In this document: piece after piece, positions 1 to 6,488 of the stretch
Position numbering within the stretch: position 1 is the first letter of the stretch
How the letters are laid out: every line of letters begins with the position of its first letter
Assembly (NCBI GenBank): GCA_016926925.1
Contig: JAFGNQ010000143.1
Coordinates: 1-11,726, forward strand
From: Candidatus Aminicenantota bacterium
GTDB taxonomy: Bacteria > Acidobacteriota > Aminicenantia > Aminicenantales > Aminicenantaceae
Direction: 5' to 3'
Length of the DNA stretch: 11,726 nt
Translations under genes and position numbers: made by a program
Notes under the pieces: model-generated
The model's input: only the letters and a program-made list of their open reading frames with translations
The model's database searches: none
Told to the model about the DNA's origin: nothing

Positions 1-389
1 CCAAGTACAAAAGCGAGGGAAGGATTAAGGCATTTTTCCCTGGTTACACATTCATCCGCTTTGAACATCCTCGTGATTATCGGCTCGTTCGCTATACCCG
101 AGGAGTCAAACGTGTCGTAGGAATACAGGAAGGGCCTATTCCCGTCCCGGTGGAGATCATCGATGAAATCAGAAAAAGAGAAGTGGACGGCTATATCGAG
201 TTCCTAAAATATGGGGAACAGCCCGAAATAGGCGACGAGATTGAAGTGGCTGAAGGTCCGCTTAAGGGCTTACGTGGAATTTTCAAGAAGGAGTTGACGG
301 AGAAAGAAAGGGTGATCATATTGCTCAATTACGTGTCGTATCAAGGTCAGTTGATAATTGAGAAAAAAAAGCTCAAAAAAGCAATGTGA
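1..389 (+). CDS. NusG/RfaH-family transcription antiterminator, 5'-truncated
   Basis: The reading frame is open from base 3 to the TGA at 387-389, so the N-terminal residues lie outside the window. The visible 128 residues begin inside the NGN domain: the segment FFPGYTFIRF matches the NusG/RfaH 'FPGY-F-V' strand. A C-terminal KOW motif follows (GDEIEVAEGPLKGLRGIF). Specialised NusG paralogues (RfaH, UpxY, LoaP types) bind paused RNA polymerase in the cytoplasm and let it read through long polysaccharide or secondary-metabolite operons. The next gene, 40 bp downstream on the same strand, is a nucleotide-sugar aminotransferase, which favours a polysaccharide-specific paralogue over housekeeping NusG. 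Housekeeping nusG normally sits with secE and rplK, which are not seen here. A start at the internal ATG at 150 would delete most of the NGN domain and is unlikely. Family assignment is firm; the specific role is inferred from context. Confidence 0.85.
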   Translation, partial: KYKSEGRIKAFFPGYTFIRFEHPRDYRLVRYTRGVKRVVGIQEGPIPVPVEIIDEIRKREVDGYIEFLKYGEQPEIGDEIEVAEGPLKGLRGIFKKELTEKERVIILLNYVSYQGQLIIEKKKLKKAM

Positions 390-391
390 AA

Positions 392-420
392 TTGACAATC
401 TGCAAACGTTCAGCTAGAGT
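392..420 (+). promoter_or_regulatory. Candidate promoter directly before the aminotransferase gene
   Basis: A perfect -35 hexamer TTGACA (392-397) is followed after 17 bp by TAGAGT (415-420, four of six matches to TATAAT). It lies in the 40-bp gap between the antiterminator stop and the ATG at 430. The expected transcript start would be only a few bases before that ATG, and no Shine-Dalgarno is visible there. It could give a near-leaderless transcript, or be a chance match inside a longer operon transcript. Confidence 0.4.
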
Positions 421-429
421 TGTGTTCTT

Positions 430-1608
430 ATGAAATTTCCTCTTTTAGACCTCAAAGCGCAGTATGCCGCTATCCAGGAAGAGATCGAAACTAAAGTTGC
501 CGAGGTTTTACGAAACCAGGCATTCATCCTTGGTGCAGAGGTCGAAGCCCTGGAAAATGAACTTGGAGCCTATATTGGAGCAAAGGAAGCCGTAGGAGTA
601 TCTTCAGGTTCGGATGCCCTGATAATGTCTCTCATGGCTCTCGGAATAAAAAACGGAGATTGTGTCGTAACCTCCCCGTTCACGTTTTTTGCCACGGGAG
701 GTGCGATTGCGCGCCTGGGTGCAAAGCCTGTCTTCTGTGATATCGATTCCGTGACTTACAATATCGACCCTGAAAGTCTTCGCGAATTGCTCGAAAGGGA
801 AATCGACCGGGAAGGGAACTCCAGAATACGAGGTATCGTTCCTGTTCATCTCTACGGCCAGTGTGCGGATATGACACCGATAAACGGCCTTGCAGATCGT
901 TACGGTCTGTTTGTGCTGGAGGATGCGGCTCAGGCCGTAGGTTCCGAATATCCGGCGCCCACCGGCACTAAGCGGGCTTGTACGCTTGGAGATGCCGGTA
1001 TTCTTTCCTTTTATCCGGCCAAAAATTTGGGGGCGTGCGGGGATGCCGGGATGGTTTTGACAAACGATTCGGAGTTGGGAGAGAGATTGAGGCTTCTTCG
1101 AGTGCATGGATCCGGGAACAAGTACTATTATGAAGCTCTGGGCGGAAATTTCCGTCTTGATGCCTTGCAGGCAGCCGTACTCAGGGTTAAACTCAAACAC
1201 CTGGATGCATGGCAGCAGAAGAGACAGGAAAAAGCCGCTTCATACGACCGTCTTTTTGCCGAGTCGGGCTTGTTGGAAAAAGGATTTCTACAAAGGCCGG
1301 AAGCCGTCTATAAAAAATTCCAGCTCAAGCATTACCATACGTATCATCAGTATGTTGTCCGTGTCGCCTCCCGGGATGCCTTGCAAAGCCGTTTGAAAGA
1401 AGAGGGGGTTCCCTCCGCTGTTTTTTACCCTCTGCCTCTGCATCTTCAGAAATGTTTCGCCGGTTTGGGCTATAAAAAGGGAGATTTTCCCGAGGCGGAA
1501 AAAGCGGCCTTGGAGGTTCTCGCGCTTCCGATTTATCCGGAGCTCAAACCGGAGCAGCAAGAATCGGTCGTCGAGTCAATCAGGAAATTTTACAGCGAGA
1601 AACGGTGA
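430..1608 (+). CDS. DegT/DnrJ/EryC1/StrS family nucleotide-sugar aminotransferase
   Basis: This 392-residue protein is full length for the family of PLP-dependent (fold type I) enzymes that transfer an amino group, usually from glutamate, to a keto-sugar nucleotide for surface polysaccharides or antibiotics. Visible landmarks are SSGSDAL near residues 58-64 (cofactor phosphate binding), EDAAQAVG at 164-171 with Asp165 positioned against the pyridine nitrogen, FYPAKNLGA at 194-202 with Lys198 as the Schiff-base lysine, and GGNFRLDALQAAVL at 238-251, a strong family signature. The N-terminus (FPLLDLKAQYAAI) resembles WbpE- and QdtB/FdtB-type enzymes that aminate C3 of a keto-sugar, but the exact substrate cannot be read from sequence. 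It follows an antiterminator gene, consistent with a polysaccharide locus. No Shine-Dalgarno precedes the ATG. Its stop is 4 bp from the stop of the convergent amidohydrolase gene, so it appears to be the last gene of its transcription unit. Confidence 0.93.
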   Translation: MKFPLLDLKAQYAAIQEEIETKVAEVLRNQAFILGAEVEALENELGAYIGAKEAVGVSSGSDALIMSLMALGIKNGDCVVTSPFTFFATGGAIARLGAKPVFCDIDSVTYNIDPESLRELLEREIDREGNSRIRGIVPVHLYGQCADMTPINGLADRYGLFVLEDAAQAVGSEYPAPTGTKRACTLGDAGILSFYPAKNLGACGDAGMVLTNDSELGERLRLLRVHGSGNKYYYEALGGNFRLDALQAAVLRVKLKHLDAWQQKRQEKAASYDRLFAESGLLEKGFLQRPEAVYKKFQLKHYHTYHQYVVRVASRDALQSRLKEEGVPSAVFYPLPLHLQKCFAGLGYKKGDFPEAEKAALEVLALPIYPELKPEQQESVVESIRKFYSEKR

Positions 1609-1612
1609 GTTT

Positions 1613-3295
1613 TCAACCGCGGGAGTTGAGGATTTTTCCGGGAAGCTCTCCTGTATGTTCGCCGCTTTTGATCACAACCGTTCCGTTAACCAGAACATAA
1701 TCTATTCCTTGAGGATACAGCTCGGGCTGTGTGAATGTCGCCCGGTCTTTGACCGTAGCTGCATCGAAAACGACGATGTCGGCATAGTTTCCTTTTTTGA
1801 GTGTCCCTCTCTCTTTCAATCCGAGGCGTTGGGCCGGCATCGATGTCATTTTTTTAATAGCCTCGGCGAGAGGAAGCAGTTTTTCCTCTCTGACATATTT
1901 ACCCAGAAAACGCGGGAACGCTCCGTAGTTGCGCGGGTGGGGGATGCCTTCACTGAGTTTACCGTAGGGAGCAAGCGCCACTCCATCCGAACAGAGCATG
2001 ACCAGAGGGTGTTTCAAGACCAGCGACGTGTTTTGATCATCCATTCCGAATCCGATGATGCTCAATTCTCCTCCCTCGGAGATAAGGAGATCGCAGGCAA
2101 ATTCGTAAGGATCTTGTCCAGCCTGTTCTGCCGCCTCCCTTATATATTTTCCGACCAGAGGCTTATTGTCGGGCTTGTTGACGGATGTGATGAGCATGTT
2201 TTCCCAAGAGTTGTTCCCTTCGACTTTCTCCAGGGCTTCTTCACGCATCTTCTGGCGGAGGTCTTTATTTTTAAGGCGCCGTACAAATTCATCGCTTCCG
2301 CCGTCCAGAGCCCACATAGGGAACATGATGTTCAGTGTTGTGGCATAAGCCGTATACGGATAGCGGTCGGCCGTAACATCCAATCCGTCCGCTTCAGCAT
2401 TTTCAATCAGATCGAAAACCTTGTTCATTTTGTAATAGTTGCGCCGGCCCGCAACTTTTAGATGAGATATTTGAAGCGGCAAGCCCGCTTGTTCCGCGAT
2501 ATGCAGCGCTTCGGCAACGGCTTCCATAAGCTGGGTATCCTCGCTTCTCATATGAGTGGCATAGAACCCATCGTAGAGGGCAACGGTCTTGCAGACTTCT
2601 ATAAGGTCTTCAGTAGCGGTGAACCGATCGGGGGCGTACTCCAGTCCGGTTGATATTCCGAAGGCGCCCTGTTCCATTGCCTCTGCGGCGAGCTTTTTCA
2701 TGGCTTTCATCTCATTCGAATTAGGTCTCCGGCGATCCGAGCCCAGCACGTGCATTCGTATCGTTCCGTGGCCGACCAATGTTGCATGATTGACCGCTGT
2801 TCCTTGTTTGGCCATCAATTCATGGTATCCTTTGAGATCGGTCCAAGAACATTCAATACCCATGGCGTCTTTAATGGCCTTTTCGTATTCAGTCAGATCT
2901 TTTTTCAACGGAAACATCGACCCGCCGCAGTTGCCGCTGAGTTCGGTCGTTATACCCTGGCGGATCTTGCTCTCCGCTTTGGGATTGACGAAAAGTTCGA
3001 AATCGGTGTGTGAATGAATGTCGATAAAACCGGGACATACAATTTTGTTTCGGGCATCGATAACGATTTTAGCCTGAGTTGCTGACAGCTGCCCTATGGC
3101 GGCAATGCGGTCCGAAATGATTCCCAGATCCGAAGAGAATGCCTCGTCTTTGATACCGTCTATCATCCGGCCATTCTTGATAAGTATATCGAACGATTGC
3201 GGCCCTGCCTCAGAATAGCTGCGCAAAATACCGCCGGTCATGCCTATGGCCAACCCGGCCTTGGCCGATGTTTTTAAAAAAGTTCTCCTGTTCAT
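1613..3295 (-). CDS. Tat-exported D-aminoacylase-like amidohydrolase (N-acyl-D-amino-acid deacylase family)
   Basis: A 560-residue amidohydrolase-superfamily protein. The N-terminus NRRTFLKTSAKAG (residues 2-14) is a textbook twin-arginine motif followed by a hydrophobic stretch, so export of a folded, metal-loaded enzyme is predicted. Family metal and catalytic positions are present: HSHTD (His94, His96), GNCG (Cys123), THMRSED (His248), QISHLK (His278) and CSDG (Asp437). Spacing from the Cys to the two later His residues (125 and 155) nearly matches that in characterised D-aminoacylase; the Asp lies about 44 residues further on, indicating an insertion. This family hydrolyses N-acyl-D-amino acids to a carboxylate plus the free D-amino acid. 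Related members act on N-acyl-D-Glu, N-acyl-D-Asp or dipeptides, so the side-chain specificity is open. Its start codon overlaps the stop of the upstream dehydratase gene by 4 bp (ATGA), indicating translational coupling. It converges on the aminotransferase gene with only 4 bp between stops. Confidence 0.9.
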   Translation of the reverse strand: MNRRTFLKTSAKAGLAIGMTGGILRSYSEAGPQSFDILIKNGRMIDGIKDEAFSSDLGIISDRIAAIGQLSATQAKIVIDARNKIVCPGFIDIHSHTDFELFVNPKAESKIRQGITTELSGNCGGSMFPLKKDLTEYEKAIKDAMGIECSWTDLKGYHELMAKQGTAVNHATLVGHGTIRMHVLGSDRRRPNSNEMKAMKKLAAEAMEQGAFGISTGLEYAPDRFTATEDLIEVCKTVALYDGFYATHMRSEDTQLMEAVAEALHIAEQAGLPLQISHLKVAGRRNYYKMNKVFDLIENAEADGLDVTADRYPYTAYATTLNIMFPMWALDGGSDEFVRRLKNKDLRQKMREEALEKVEGNNSWENMLITSVNKPDNKPLVGKYIREAAEQAGQDPYEFACDLLISEGGELSIIGFGMDDQNTSLVLKHPLVMLCSDGVALAPYGKLSEGIPHPRNYGAFPRFLGKYVREEKLLPLAEAIKKMTSMPAQRLGLKERGTLKKGNYADIVVFDAATVKDRATFTQPELYPQGIDYVLVNGTVVIKSGEHTGELPGKILNSRG

Positions 3296-4299
3296 GATGT
3301 TCCCTCCTGATCACAAAGAATGTCTTGCAGTTTGCCCAGACTGATTTTGGCGCCACTGATGATCAATACCACACATTTTCCTGAGTACTTGTTTTTTGTC
3401 TTTAAAAAAGCCGCCACCGACAGAGCTGCTGCTCCCTCAATGAGCAGATAATGTCTTTCCAAGATGAGTTTGATGGCATCCCGGATTTCTTTTTCCGAAA
3501 CGAGGACGAAGTCGTCAATGACTTCCCGGCAAATATCGAGAGTGATGGCATTTTTCTCTATTCCTCCTGCTGTTCCATCGGAGATTGTGGGCTTGGATTC
3601 CATCTCTACAATGTGTCCGGCCTTGACCGATTCGTACATAACAGGAGAGCTCTCCGGTTGGCAGCCTATAATTGCGATGTTCTTATCGAAGGCCTTGAGG
3701 TAGCCTCCGATTCCGGCCGCCAAACCGCCTCCACCGATCGGTATGAATACGGCATTCGTTTTCCCGGATTGTCTTTGCAGTTCGACTCCGATGGTCGCCT
3801 GCCCTCCAATGATCGCCAAGTCGTTATAAGGGGAGATGTATTTTCTTCCCGTGCTCTCAGCTGCCGACCGGGCGGCTATCTCAGCCAAAATGCAGTCGTT
3901 CCCGCCCAGTTTAATTTCAGCATTATGATGGCGCAGCGCATCTATCTTTGTCTTTGGCGCGCTCTCGGGTAAATAAATTGTACCTTTAATCCTAAATCGG
4001 TCCACGAGATAGGCGAAAGCGGCCCCGTGGTTTCCTGAGGATGCTGTGATCAACCCCTTTTTCAACTGTGAAGGAGTCAGCGACAATATCTTATTCATCG
4101 CTCCTCGCAGCTTGAACGATCCCGTTATCTGCATGTTTTCCAGTTTGAGATAGACCTCGCTGCTTGTGATCAGGCTGAGATAGGGGGAGTGTTCCAAAGG
4201 AGTTTCTCTTATGAACGGCCGGATAATATTTTCGGCTTTCTCAGCGGCCTTATGGATTTTCCCGACGACAGTGTTTTCCTCTTGGCCTGTTTGTCTCAT
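3292..4299 (-). CDS. Serine/threonine dehydratase-like PLP enzyme (fold type II)
   Basis: This 335-residue protein matches the catalytic-domain length of biodegradative Ser/Thr or threo-3-hydroxyaspartate dehydratases and has no C-terminal ACT regulatory domain. Landmarks are GSFKLRGA (residues 60-67) with Lys63 as the PLP Schiff-base lysine, ASSGNHG (86-92), the glycine loop GGGGLAAG (189-196) that holds the PLP phosphate, and a C-terminal ISGAKIS where the family usually has SGGN. The reaction is predicted to be beta-elimination of water and ammonia from a hydroxy amino acid, giving a 2-oxo acid through an enamine/imine intermediate in the cytoplasm. The start is supported by AAGGA upstream of the ATG and by a promoter-like pair at 4324-4351. 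It is the first gene of a two-gene unit with the amidohydrolase. Substrate (Ser, Thr, 3-hydroxy-Asp) and D/L preference are not resolved. Racemases of this same fold also exist, so a serine-racemase role is possible. Confidence 0.88.
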   Translation of the reverse strand: MRQTGQEENTVVGKIHKAAEKAENIIRPFIRETPLEHSPYLSLITSSEVYLKLENMQITGSFKLRGAMNKILSLTPSQLKKGLITASSGNHGAAFAYLVDRFRIKGTIYLPESAPKTKIDALRHHNAEIKLGGNDCILAEIAARSAAESTGRKYISPYNDLAIIGGQATIGVELQRQSGKTNAVFIPIGGGGLAAGIGGYLKAFDKNIAIIGCQPESSPVMYESVKAGHIVEMESKPTISDGTAGGIEKNAITLDICREVIDDFVLVSEKEIRDAIKLILERHYLLIEGAAALSVAAFLKTKNKYSGKCVVLIISGAKISLGKLQDILCDQEGTS

Positions 4300-4323
4300 G
4301 AAACTCGTCCTTGTTAAATTTCT

Positions 4324-4351
4324 ATTCTATCCAAGGTAAAAAAAATAGCAA
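4324..4351 (-). promoter_or_regulatory. Candidate promoter for the dehydratase-amidohydrolase unit
   Basis: Read on the minus strand, TTGCTA (4346-4351, four of six matches to TTGACA) is followed after 16 bp, which include a run of eight T, by TAGAAT (4324-4329, five of six matches to TATAAT). The expected transcript start near 4317 would leave a leader of roughly 18 bases that includes the AAGGA ribosome-binding site before the ATG at 4299. Confidence 0.45.
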
Positions 4352-4437
4352 CTCTCTTCCACCCCGGATTTTTCGAAAAAGAGTCGACGTGTGATTCTTC
4401 AACAGTGTTTCGCTTTAATATTGTCGCCTTGGGTTCA

Positions 4438-4466
4438 TTGACTTTCTATGGGTAATGAGATTTAAT
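4438..4466 (+). promoter_or_regulatory. Candidate promoter for the racemase gene
   Basis: TTGACT (4438-4443, five of six matches) and TTTAAT (4461-4466, five of six matches) are separated by exactly 17 bp. The transcript would begin near 4474, leaving about 42 bases of leader that contains the TGGAGG ribosome-binding site. A transcript start there also argues against the in-frame ATG at 4474 being used. This is one of the two best promoter matches in the window. Confidence 0.55.
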
Positions 4467-4504
4467 CCTATCAGTGTCCTGCTCGGCTCAATTTATTCTG
4501 GAAA

Positions 4505-4510
4505 TGGAGG
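4505..4510 (+). promoter_or_regulatory. Ribosome-binding site fixing the racemase start
   Basis: TGGAGG lies 5 bases before the ATG at 4516. Two earlier in-frame ATGs exist at 4474 and 4504. The one at 4504 overlaps this site and the one at 4474 coincides with the expected transcript start, so 4516 is chosen. Confidence 0.75.
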
Positions 4511-4515
4511 TCACA

Positions 4516-5208
4516 ATGAAAACCATCGGGCTCATAGGCGGCATGAGTTGGGAGTCGTCTTTGGAGTATTATCGGATTTGCAACGAGACCGTCAAGCAGA
4601 GATTGGGTGGGTTCCACTCGGCCAAGTGTTTGATGTATTCCGTAGATTTTCAAGAGATCGAGGAGAAGCAGCACAAAGGGGATTGGAAAGCCGCGACAGA
4701 AATCATGGTTGATGCAGCACAGCGCGTGGAAAGAGCAGGTGCCGATTTTATCGTGATTTGCACCAACACGATGCATAAGATGGCCGAAGATGTCGCCGCC
4801 TCCATCCGCATTCCGTTGCTCCATATTGTTGATGTGACTGCCGAGAGTATAAAGGGAAGCGGACAGAATAAAGTCGGCCTTTTGGGCACGCGATTTACGA
4901 TGGAACAGGATTTTTACAAAGGACGCTTGAAAGAGAAGTATGGTATTGATGTCATCATTCCGCCAGAAAATGAGAGAAAGACCATCCATAGCATACTTTA
5001 CAGCGAGCTCTGTTTTGGTGACATCAAAGAAGAGTCCAAAGAAAAATTTAGGGAAGTCATCGGAAATCTTGAAGCCGGAGGAGCCGAGGGGATCATTCTG
5101 GGATGCACGGAGATACCTTTGATCGTTAAGCAGAAGGACTACACCGTCCGGTTGTATGACACTACGGATCTTCACGCGCGGGCTGCCGTCGATTTTGCTT
5201 TATCTTAG
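4516..5208 (+). CDS. ygeA: YgeA-type aspartate/glutamate/hydantoin-racemase superfamily amino-acid racemase
   Basis: A 230-residue cofactor-independent racemase, the same length as E. coli YgeA and clearly related to it: the N-terminus MKTIGLIGGMSWES, the segment CTNTMHK (82-88), LLGTRFTMEQDFY (122-134) and GCTEI (196-200) all correspond to YgeA motifs. The two acid/base positions known in the YgeA/EcL-DER group are both present at matching numbers, Thr83 and Cys197; classical aspartate racemases use two cysteines instead. That suggests the YgeA substrate range (L-Glu, homoserine and similar) rather than strict aspartate racemisation. It is a cytoplasmic enzyme with no signal peptide. The gene is transcribed alone, divergent from the dehydratase and amidohydrolase genes and convergent with the NRAMP-like gene. 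With a D-aminoacylase-type neighbour, a role in turning D-amino acids into usable L-forms is a reasonable inference, but the direction of use is not shown by sequence. Confidence 0.9.
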   Translation: MKTIGLIGGMSWESSLEYYRICNETVKQRLGGFHSAKCLMYSVDFQEIEEKQHKGDWKAATEIMVDAAQRVERAGADFIVICTNTMHKMAEDVAASIRIPLLHIVDVTAESIKGSGQNKVGLLGTRFTMEQDFYKGRLKEKYGIDVIIPPENERKTIHSILYSELCFGDIKEESKEKFREVIGNLEAGGAEGIILGCTEIPLIVKQKDYTVRLYDTTDLHARAAVDFALS

Positions 5209-5218
5209 TCGGTCGTCG

Positions 5219-5254
5219 CAGCTCGTTGTCTAGAGAGCAGGAGCGGCTGTTTTT
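5219..5254 (+). terminator. Weak candidate terminator after the racemase gene
   Basis: CAGC (5219-5222) can pair with GCTG (5246-5249), directly followed by five T (5250-5254). Inner pairing is short and bulged (TC with GA, TTG with CAG), so the stem is imperfect. The location just after the stop and the adjoining T-run support it; the poor stem argues against it. Confidence 0.3.
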
Positions 5255-5279
5255 CCATTTCAACCTTGAAAGCCGAATT

Positions 5280-6488
5280 TCAACTGAAGAACAACTTGAG
5301 AATATTCCATATTCCCAAAAAAGAAACAAGAAGGATGATCAGAACTCCGAATACATTTTGTTTCCAATTGTTGGCATAGTCTCCCATTCGTTCCGTGTCG
5401 TTGAGTACAATCAGAAGGAAGGCCGAGGCTACGGGGAGGATGAGACCGTTGGAGACCTGGGCAAATACAATCACTGCAATCGGATTGAGATGAAAGAGTG
5501 ATACTATGAAGCCGATGAGGATGACACCAAGCCAAACGAATTTAAAATATTTGGAGTTTTGCCCTCCTTTCCAGCCTAGAATTCCCGAGGAAGCAAAGGC
5601 GGCTGCATAGGGAGCCGTCACGGCCGAGCTCATTCCCGCTGCAAAGAACCCGATACCGAAAAGAAAATTCGCTACGGATCCGAAGAGGGGGCGGAGCTGT
5701 TGAGCCATTGCCTCTCCCGTCGCCAGGATGATCCCCTTTTGGAAGTAGGCTGCAGAAGAGGTGATGATTATCGAAGCGGAAATCAATCCGCCGAGGACTA
5801 TGGAGACGAGGAGATCCCTCCGTACGTCCTTCAAATGCACACCTGATTTCCACTTTTGTTTTACAGCTGAGGAATGGAGAAAGAGATTGTAGGGGACAAC
5901 CGTAGTTCCGATTAAAGCGAGGGTGAGGAAGAATGAATTTTTCGGGAAATTCGGGATCAACCCCTTAAGGATAGCCATAATATCCGGCTTAACAATGATC
6001 GTAGTGGCAAAGAAGGACAAACTCATGACACATACCAGAAAAATGAGAAAGCCTTCGATCAATCGGTATTTTTTCCTCCCGAGCAACACAATGGCCGAAA
6101 CCGAGATGAGAACAACCCAAATTCTTCGGGAGACGGATGTCGAGATCTCCAAGCCGAGCGATCCTCCGATTATATTTCCCGCTTCATAAGCGGCACACCC
6201 AAAAGTAATCGAACTGAGTGTCAAAACAACAAGAAGTCCTTTCAAGAAGGGACTTTTTGGGAGATCCCGCAAGGATTGACTCAGATCACGGCCTGAGGCC
6301 AGGCTCAGTCTTCCGGTCATCTCTTGAAGGACGAGTGTCGTTACCACGGCAAAGACAAGCGCATAGATCAGCGTATAGCCGAAATCCGCACCGGCAAGCG
6401 AGCAGGTCGTGATGGTTCCCGGGCCGATGAAAGCCGCAGTCACCAAAAATCCCGGGCCGAATGCAACGTGCTTACGGTTTCCTGCCAT
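5280..6488 (-). CDS. Divergent NRAMP-family membrane transporter lacking the metal-binding residues
   Basis: A 402-residue, very hydrophobic protein with about 11 predicted membrane spans, the usual NRAMP size. The family is recognised from TM1 (GPGT, then AGADFGY), the SLASGRDLSQ-like loop near 62-71, TM6 (VVPYNLFLHS, 197-206) and TM10 (QVSNGLILP, 344-352). Canonical NRAMP proteins bind Mn2+/Fe2+ through Asp and Asn of a TM1 DPGN motif and Met of a TM6 MPH motif. Here these are GPGT (Gly22, Thr25) and VPY (Val198, Tyr200), so Asp, Asn, Met and His are all replaced. Proton-coupled Mn/Fe transport is therefore unlikely by the known mechanism, and an organic or other substrate is plausible. The start at 6488 has GGAGG only 2 bases upstream; an earlier in-frame ATG at 6524 has GGAG touching it and is less likely. 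It overlaps the end of hyuB by 17 bp and is the last gene of the operon. Confidence 0.85.
   Translation of the reverse strand: MAGNRKHVAFGPGFLVTAAFIGPGTITTCSLAGADFGYTLIYALVFAVVTTLVLQEMTGRLSLASGRDLSQSLRDLPKSPFLKGLLVVLTLSSITFGCAAYEAGNIIGGSLGLEISTSVSRRIWVVLISVSAIVLLGRKKYRLIEGFLIFLVCVMSLSFFATTIIVKPDIMAILKGLIPNFPKNSFFLTLALIGTTVVPYNLFLHSSAVKQKWKSGVHLKDVRRDLLVSIVLGGLISASIIITSSAAYFQKGIILATGEAMAQQLRPLFGSVANFLFGIGFFAAGMSSAVTAPYAAAFASSGILGWKGGQNSKYFKFVWLGVILIGFIVSLFHLNPIAVIVFAQVSNGLILPVASAFLLIVLNDTERMGDYANNWKQNVFGVLIILLVSFLGIWNILKLFFS

Noticed and set aside
604..1200. Open frame of 198 codons on the - strand inside the aminotransferase gene
   Set aside because: It is antisense to a firmly assigned PLP enzyme, has low-complexity Arg/Ser-rich composition, and shows no motif or start signal.
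1655..2461. Open frame of 268 codons on the + strand, antisense to the amidohydrolase gene
   Set aside because: It lies wholly inside a gene with complete family motifs. Its translation shows no recognisable domain and it has no ribosome-binding site, so it is a codon-bias shadow.
4474..4515. Upstream in-frame start for the racemase adding 14 residues
   Set aside because: The predicted transcript start falls at about this position, and TGGAGG points to 4516. YgeA homologues begin at MKTIGL.
5258..5271. Perfect inverted repeat TTTCAACCTTGAAA between convergent stops
   Set aside because: It is AT-rich, its loop would be only two bases, and no T-run follows on either strand. A terminator is not supported and an operator between two stop codons would be odd.
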